Of a stretch of DNA of 64,000 bases, positions 59,648 to 64,000 are shown piece by piece. The notes beneath the pieces are model-generated. The model was not told the DNA's origin. It ran no database searches and saw only the letters and a program-made list of their open reading frames with translations. Source of the stretch: Vibrio sp. S17_S38 (GTDB lineage Bacteria > Pseudomonadota > Gammaproteobacteria > Enterobacterales > Vibrionaceae); NCBI RefSeq assembly GCF_014694375.1, contig NZ_JAAUWW010000014.1, forward strand, positions 42,130 to 106,129. The letters are read 5' to 3'. Position numbers and translations under genes: made by a program. The number at the start of each line of letters is the position of its first letter. The first letter of the stretch is position 1.

Positions 59648-61465
59648 ATGAAAAAAACACTTTTAGCAGCGTCTATTATGTCGCTGTGCACCCCTCTCTC
59701 TTTTTCATATGCTGCTGAGGCAGTTTCACAACAAATAGTCACAGTATTAGGCACAAGTTTAACCGAATCAGTTGAAAATACGATTGTTCCTGTTGTCGTT
59801 GTTACAAAAGCGGATATTCAAGCCCAACAAGCTAACACGCTAACCGAAGTATTACGTCAACTTCCTGGTGTCCAGTTAACCCAGAATGGTGGTTATGGCT
59901 CTACAGGAAAAGCGTATGTTAGGGGTAGTAGTAATGTCTTATTCTTATTGAATGGTTCTCGGATAGGCAGTGCTACAACTGGTTATGCTGATATTGGTCA
60001 AATACCGCTTACAGGCATTCAACGTATTGAATATGTTCGAGGCGCAAGAGCTGCTGTTTATGGTGCGGATGCCAGCGCGGGTGTGATTAATATCATTACT
60101 GCGACTAATCCAAGCAAGAATACAGCAGGCATGAGTGCAACTGGAGGTAGCGATCAATATCAATCATATACTGGGAATGCGAGTATATTGATCGGAGATA
60201 AAGGCTGGTTGAATTTGGTCGCTAAGCATCAAGAATCTAATGGTTTTGACGCATTGAAAAATAATGATCCTGATGACGATGGATTTAAAAATCAAGATAT
60301 AGTCGCCGATTTAGGTTATCAATTATCGGATAACTGGTTGCTTAGGCTTGGTGGGCAATACCATGATGGGCAAGTTGATTATGATGACAGTTATACCAAT
60401 GGTGCAACCAATGATAATTATAACTACACACTTTCCACTCAGTTAGAATATCAATCCGCTCGTTATGCATCGACCTTTGCAATGACTCAAAATAAAGAAG
60501 AATTAGTCGATAGTTTATATGGTGAAACTACGACAGAGCGATATACATTTAGCTGGCGCAATAACGTAGCTTTAAATAATACGAATAATATTGGATTCGG
60601 AGCAGAATATTATAATGACGATGTTGGTTCATCGGATACACAATACGATGAAACGGAGCGTTATAATCGAGCTGGGTATTTAGCTTATGGTTATAATGAC
60701 GGTACTTACCAGTTAGAGTCGAGCGTTCGACTTGATGATAATGAACAATTTGGTTCGCATACTACTTGGCAGCTTGGGTTGGGTTGGCAGTTTGCTTCAG
60801 AATTACGATTAACTGCCAATGCGGGTACTGGTTTTAAAGCACCTGATTTTAATGCTCTCTACTACCCTGGAAGTTACTCAAATTCAGATTTAGAACCAGA
60901 AGAAACGACAAGTTATGAAGTTGCCATTGAAGGTGAGCATAGTTGGTTAGATTGGCGTTTGAGTGTTTACCAACAAGATATTGATAACCGTATTAGCTGC
61001 CAGGATAATAATAGTTGTGGTAATGATGATGTCTTGATCAATGGTGTTGAATGGACCGGAACTTTCATGACTGGTTGGTTACAACATACGCTCAGCTTAG
61101 AGTATTTAGATCCTAAAGATAAAAGTAATCAAAACAATAATCCACATAACCAAGCAACTCGTATAGCGAAAGAAAATGTGAAGTGGACGATTGGTTATCA
61201 AGGTGATAAATGGCAAGCGGCGATTAATTATCTTTATCAAGGAAAACGTTATGATACCTCTTTTGGTGGAGCCCCAAATTACTTACAAAATGTTGAAACA
61301 CTTGACGCCTACTCGTTGGTTGGTTTAACAGCAAGTTATTATATAACTCAGCAATGGACTATAAGTGGCAGAATTGAAAACTTACTCGATGAAAATTATG
61401 AAACAGTGTATGACTATAATACAGCTGAACGTAGTTATTATGGCACCCTCGCTTATTCATTTTAA
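59648..61465 (+). CDS. btuB: Vitamin B12 TonB-dependent outer-membrane receptor BtuB
   Basis: 605 aa. The signal peptide ends near residue 22 (SYA-AE). A TonB-box region (QQIVTVLGT) is followed by the plug domain (about 40-150; VLRQLPGVQLTQNGGYG, VRGSSNVLFLLNG, IEYVRGARAAVYGADASAGVINIIT) and a 22-strand barrel ending in an aromatic residue (GTLAYSF). A DPDDDGF loop near residue 207 is a possible Ca2+ site, as in E. coli BtuB. The B12 riboswitch upstream supports the identity. A terminator follows. Confidence 0.95.
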   Translation: MKKTLLAASIMSLCTPLSFSYAAEAVSQQIVTVLGTSLTESVENTIVPVVVVTKADIQAQQANTLTEVLRQLPGVQLTQNGGYGSTGKAYVRGSSNVLFLLNGSRIGSATTGYADIGQIPLTGIQRIEYVRGARAAVYGADASAGVINIITATNPSKNTAGMSATGGSDQYQSYTGNASILIGDKGWLNLVAKHQESNGFDALKNNDPDDDGFKNQDIVADLGYQLSDNWLLRLGGQYHDGQVDYDDSYTNGATNDNYNYTLSTQLEYQSARYASTFAMTQNKEELVDSLYGETTTERYTFSWRNNVALNNTNNIGFGAEYYNDDVGSSDTQYDETERYNRAGYLAYGYNDGTYQLESSVRLDDNEQFGSHTTWQLGLGWQFASELRLTANAGTGFKAPDFNALYYPGSYSNSDLEPEETTSYEVAIEGEHSWLDWRLSVYQQDIDNRISCQDNNSCGNDDVLINGVEWTGTFMTGWLQHTLSLEYLDPKDKSNQNNNPHNQATRIAKENVKWTIGYQGDKWQAAINYLYQGKRYDTSFGGAPNYLQNVETLDAYSLVGLTASYYITQQWTISGRIENLLDENYETVYDYNTAERSYYGTLAYSF

Positions 61466-61477
61466 ATGATCAGATAG

Positions 61478-61508
61478 ACCGCCAACGGTTCAGTTTGGCG
61501 GTTTTTTA
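61478..61508 (+). terminator. Terminator after btuB
   Basis: Stem ACCGCCAA / TTGGCGGT with a 9-base loop and six T. It lies between btuB and the Dph6-like gene, so the latter depends on readthrough or its own promoter. Confidence 0.85.
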
Positions 61509-61551
61509 TAGGAAGATATAAAGGTGCAGTGATAACAAAGGTGAACAATAT

Positions 61552-62214
61552 ATGAAAAAAGTCATGGTCAGTTGGTCATCTGGAAAAGATTCGTGCTTAA
61601 CTTTAATTCGATTATTGCAGGATCCTACTCATGAAGTGGTTGGAGTCTTTACATCGTTTGTGGGTGAACAAGTTCCTTACCAAGTGACTCCTATTTCAGT
61701 GGTCGAGATGCAAGCTCAATTAATGGGATTACCACTGATCAAGATTGAGCTACCAGAAGTCTTTCCATCCAATGCAATTTATCAAGCGTGCATCGTCAAT
61801 GGATTAAAGTCGTGCGAGCTAGAGTTTGATTGTGTTGCCTTTGGTGACATGTTTCATAACGGTATTGCCGATTATCGACGAAGTTATATTGAACCGGCTG
61901 GTTGGAAATGCATTTTTCCTTTATTAGGCACTTCAAGTAATCAACTGGCAAAAGAGATTCTAGATGTAGGTATAAAAACCATTTTGGTCACTACTCAAAA
62001 TGAAATGTTACCAGCAGCATTTTGTGGACAGTGGTACACCTCAAGCTTGCTTAATCAACTTCCTGAGAATGTCGATTGGTGCGGTGAAAATGGGGAGTTC
62101 CACACTTTGGTGACTCAAGCTCCTTGTTTTACTGGGAAATTACAGCTTAGTCAATTACACATTGAATCTTTATCGGATTACTGCCACTTACGCTATCGAG
62201 CCGTTATTTCTTAA
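61552..62214 (+). CDS. Dph6-like ATP pyrophosphatase
   Basis: 220 aa. The PP-loop SSGKDS at residues 9-14 marks an adenine nucleotide alpha-hydrolase; SWSSGKDSCLTLIRL and the C-terminal GENGEFHTLV are characteristic of Dph6 (diphthine-ammonia ligase)-like enzymes. Bacteria have no diphthamide, so the substrate must be different: it may adenylate a carboxylate and attach ammonia or another amine. It lies directly behind btuB, suggesting a link to corrinoid salvage, but a terminator separates the two. Function unproven. Confidence 0.8.
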   Translation: MKKVMVSWSSGKDSCLTLIRLLQDPTHEVVGVFTSFVGEQVPYQVTPISVVEMQAQLMGLPLIKIELPEVFPSNAIYQACIVNGLKSCELEFDCVAFGDMFHNGIADYRRSYIEPAGWKCIFPLLGTSSNQLAKEILDVGIKTILVTTQNEMLPAAFCGQWYTSSLLNQLPENVDWCGENGEFHTLVTQAPCFTGKLQLSQLHIESLSDYCHLRYRAVIS

Positions 62215-62256
62215 TACATCACAAAGCGGTATGATGGCCCTCTTAATTGACTTGTA

Positions 62257-63078
62257 ATGGTTAGGCGGATGCAAGCAGAAAAAAATGTGCTGATTTTTGA
62301 TTCTGGCGTTGGCGGATTATCCGTCTTTAAAAATATCCATGCACATTTACCCCATCTCAATTATATCTACTTATTTGATAATGAAGGTTATCCGTATGGG
62401 GAGCTTGATAGTGAGGTATTACTTGAGAGAGTAAGTCGTTTGGTCGGAAAAATGGTGACTGAACATAATATAGATTTAGTGGTTATTGCCTGTAACACGG
62501 CAAGCACGATAGTCCTACCTCGTCTAAGGCAAGAGCTTAAGATCCCAGTTGTTGGTGTCGTTCCTGCGATTAAGCCTGCGGCAATGATTTCAACAAAAGC
62601 CATTGGCCTTATTGCTACACCAGCAACCATCAATCGTCACTATACTCATAACCTAATTAAAGAGTTTGCTCCTCAATCTAAAGTTCATCTGCTTGGTTCT
62701 ACTCGCCTTGTTACAATGACGGAAGAAAAACTAAGAGGCAATCCGATTGATTACGATGAATTAAAAGAAATACTTTCTCCACTTATTAATCAAATTGATG
62801 TGGCTGTTCTCGGGTGTACACATTTCCCTCTTTTAAAATATGAGATGCAGAGTGTTTTTGGGAAGGATGTAGTGTTGATCGATTCAGGAGAAGCTATTGC
62901 GGTAAGAGTTGGTCGATTATTAAATCAAAATGTAACAGATAGCAAATTAACGAAACGTGGGTACTCTATATATAGCAGCGCCACACCTTGGGAAGGCGTG
63001 GCGCTGAACTTGGGATTGGCTGAATTTGGATTTAATCCAGTTCGGACATTTCCCCTTCCGGGTGTTTCGGATCATTAG
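62257..63078 (+). CDS. murI: Glutamate racemase MurI
   Basis: 273 aa. MurI makes D-glutamate for peptidoglycan. The catalytic cysteines are Cys79 (VIACNTAS) and Cys187 (LGCTHFPLL). The N-terminus [19 protein letters not shown] is typical. The first ATG (62257) has no clear ribosome-binding site; the ATG at 62269 has AGGCGG immediately before it, too close to be ideal. The order btuB-murI-rRNA operon is as in E. coli. The last 47 bases overlap the convergent RRM gene. Confidence 0.95.
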   Translation: MVRRMQAEKNVLIFDSGVGGLSVFKNIHAHLPHLNYIYLFDNEGYPYGELDSEVLLERVSRLVGKMVTEHNIDLVVIACNTASTIVLPRLRQELKIPVVGVVPAIKPAAMISTKAIGLIATPATINRHYTHNLIKEFAPQSKVHLLGSTRLVTMTEEKLRGNPIDYDELKEILSPLINQIDVAVLGCTHFPLLKYEMQSVFGKDVVLIDSGEAIAVRVGRLLNQNVTDSKLTKRGYSIYSSATPWEGVALNLGLAEFGFNPVRTFPLPGVSDH

Positions 63079-63487
63079 CAACGCGAACTTTTAAAGTGCG
63101 TTGCATATAATCTTTTTCATTAAGGTTATTAATGATGCTATCGGTATCTGCTTCTGCAACAACAACAAAACCAAAACCACGTCGCTTGCCAGTTCTTTTA
63201 TCTTTCATTAAACGAACAGCGAACACCTCACCATACTCGGAAAAAATTTGACGAACATTCGATTCATTTGCTTTATAAGGTAAATTACCTACATAAAGTG
63301 TTTGAGTCGAAGCTGTCTCTTTATTCGAAGAGCTTGCTTGTGTTGACGAAGAAGTAGAAAGAATAAGAGTGGTTGCGACAACACCAACTAGAAAGCTAAC
63401 AATAGGTGAAACGTTAAAATAGAAAAATAACACGGCACCTACTACTGCAAGCACCATAACCATCATAATTGATTTTTTTGAGTTCAT
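63032..63487 (-). CDS. Membrane-anchored RNA-recognition-motif (RRM) protein
   Basis: 151 aa. Two N-terminal membrane helices (about 6-24 and 27-44) are followed by a Ser/Thr-rich linker and one RRM (about 62-140) with RNP2 LYVGNL at 64-69 and RNP1 RGFGFVVV at 103-110. Stand-alone RRM proteins are known in bacteria but usually lack membrane anchors. It could tether RNA to the inner membrane. Its 3' end overlaps murI by 47 bases on the opposite strand. The RRM identification is firm; the role is unknown. Confidence 0.85.
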   Translation of the reverse strand: MNSKKSIMMVMVLAVVGAVLFFYFNVSPIVSFLVGVVATTLILSTSSSTQASSSNKETASTQTLYVGNLPYKANESNVRQIFSEYGEVFAVRLMKDKRTGKRRGFGFVVVAEADTDSIINNLNEKDYMQRTLKVRVANDPKHPEGEMSELD

Positions 63488-63679
63488 ATTTGAATACTAC
63501 ATATTGAATAAAAGAAAGTTAAGAATACGCCTGTATAAGAACAGACTTATTGATCTTACGTTTAATAGAGAGTTTTTACCAACTTATTGCTGTGATATCG
63601 CTCAAATGTTTAAATTATAATCAAAAAATAATGGTTTGATTATAATTTAAACGGTTGAGCGATAAATTAAAAAAAGCCC
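63488..63679. other. Region between the RRM gene and the rRNA promoters
   Basis: 192 bases with no gene. It holds the promoter of the RRM gene (minus, not placed) and a large inverted repeat at 63597-63663, then an A/T-rich stretch (63664-63675) that fits an UP element for the rRNA P1 promoter. Confidence 0.6.
63597..63663. repeat. Large inverted repeat upstream of the rRNA promoter
   Basis: Outer arms ATCGCTCAA (63597-63605) / TTGAGCGAT (63655-63663) and inner arms of 17 bp, TTTAAATTATAATCAAA (63609-63625) / TTTGATTATAATTTAAA (63635-63651), all perfect. A 3-base mismatch separates the two blocks and the loop is 9 bases. It is not followed by a T run and lies only 17 bases before the P1 -35 element. 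Confidence 0.88.
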
Positions 63680-63707
63680 TTGCCAATGTGAACTTGATCT
63701 CTATAAT
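63680..63707 (+). promoter_or_regulatory. rRNA operon promoter P1
   Basis: -35 TTGCCA (63680-63685), 16-base spacer, -10 TATAAT (63702-63707), then GCGACC, a GC-rich discriminator typical of stringently controlled rRNA P1 promoters. An A/T-rich UP-like element precedes it. Confidence 0.85.
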
Positions 63708-63806
63708 GCGACCTCACTGACACGGAGCACACAGCTTAACGGCCGCAACGGGTCAGAGGTCACAACCTTCTCAAAAAGGGTAACGAAAAAAGATTGTAGA
63801 AAGTGT

Positions 63807-63834
63807 TTGACACTCTCAATCAAATCGTTAAAAT
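63807..63834 (+). promoter_or_regulatory. rRNA operon promoter P2
   Basis: -35 TTGACA (63807-63812), 16-base spacer, -10 TAAAAT (63829-63834), followed by GGCCGCCC. It lies 127 bases after P1, the usual tandem arrangement. Confidence 0.85.
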
Positions 63835-64000
63835 GGCCGCCCTCTTAACCGGAAAGCAAAAAGCTTGCCACGTTAAGATTGCTCTTTAACAATTTAAACC
63901 TATCAATCTGTGTGGGCACTCGTTGATGATAATCAATAAGATTTATCAATGAACTGAGTGACCAAACGGCTATTAATAAGAACAGCCTTGAGCTTGTTTG
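63835..64000 (+). ncRNA. 5' leader of an rRNA operon (partial)
   Basis: The transcribed leader after P2. It contains a boxB-like hairpin (AAGC-loop-GCTT at 63854-63866) and boxA TGCTCTTTAACA at 63880-63891, the antitermination site of rRNA operons. The rest leads toward the 16S gene, whose start is not reached before the window ends. Confidence 0.88.

Overview
The window reads as the replication-origin region of the main chromosome of a low-GC gammaproteobacterium, most likely a Vibrio or close relative in Vibrionaceae. Three things support this: an E. coli-type oriC lies between mnmG and mioC, the block rpmH-rnpA-yidD-yidC-mnmE sits next to dnaA-dnaN-recF-gyrB, and many proteins (DnaA, RecF, DnaN, IbpA, PlsB, LexA, BtuB) are recognisably of the Vibrio/enteric type. 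Almost everything is core genome. Species was not determined.

Layout. 1-2353: rsmG (cut by the window edge) and mnmG on the minus strand. 2354-2851: oriC with three canonical DnaA boxes, an AT-rich unwinding region and 14 GATC sites. 2852-7309: mioC, mnmE, yidC, yidD, rnpA and rpmH on the minus strand. 7310-7922: divergent promoter region with DnaA-box-like sites. 7923-14030: dnaA, dnaN, recF, gyrB. 14268-15673: pepE and the heat-shock gene ibpA with a sigma-32-type promoter. 15733-17041: a small AT-rich accessory patch with a secreted chitin-binding-type protein and a decayed secreted-protein gene. 17259-22821: avtA, a K+ channel, glyS and glyQ. 23036-29305: mntP, tusA, cyaY, lptM, lysA, dapF, a DUF484 gene, xerC and yigB. 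29449-32051: a polar amino-acid ABC transporter. 32082-38980: tapT-like DTW protein, a composite lipoprotein, an EVE protein, yigL, pldB, an exported amidohydrolase, a DUF2500 protein and a small membrane protein. 39045-46436: a 25-codon membrane peptide gene, yhhN, a MarC family gene, yhhL, rsmD, ftsY, ftsE, ftsX and rpoH. 46437-46990: an unexplained intergenic region rich in DnaA boxes and GATC sites. 46991-55653: glpE, glpG, ubiC, ubiA, plsB, lexA, an iron-regulated methyltransferase and dinF. 55752-63487: sthA, fabR, trmA, a cobalamin riboswitch with btuB, a Dph6-like ATP pyrophosphatase, murI and a membrane-anchored RRM protein. 63488-64000: promoters and leader of an rRNA operon whose 16S gene lies beyond the right edge.

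Functional themes are replication initiation (oriC, dnaA, dnaN, gyrB, recF), tRNA modification and translation (mnmG, mnmE, trmA, tusA, tapT, rsmG, rsmD, glyQS, rpmH, rnpA), membrane biogenesis (yidC, yidD, ftsY, ftsEX, plsB, lptM), lysine/DAP and cell-wall metabolism (lysA, dapF, murI), stress control (rpoH, ibpA, lexA, dinF) and quinone synthesis (ubiC, ubiA).

No clear novel defence or mobile system is present. The observations most worth a second look are: (i) a Fur box followed at once by a 13-bp perfect hairpin that would hide both the ribosome-binding site and the start codon of a methyltransferase gene; (ii) the DnaA-box/GATC cluster between rpoH and glpE; (iii) a 67-bp, nearly perfect inverted repeat directly upstream of the rRNA promoter; (iv) a Dph6-like ATPase behind the cobalamin riboswitch and btuB; (v) a membrane-anchored RNA-recognition-motif protein overlapping murI; and (vi) small or decayed genes that are easy to miss.
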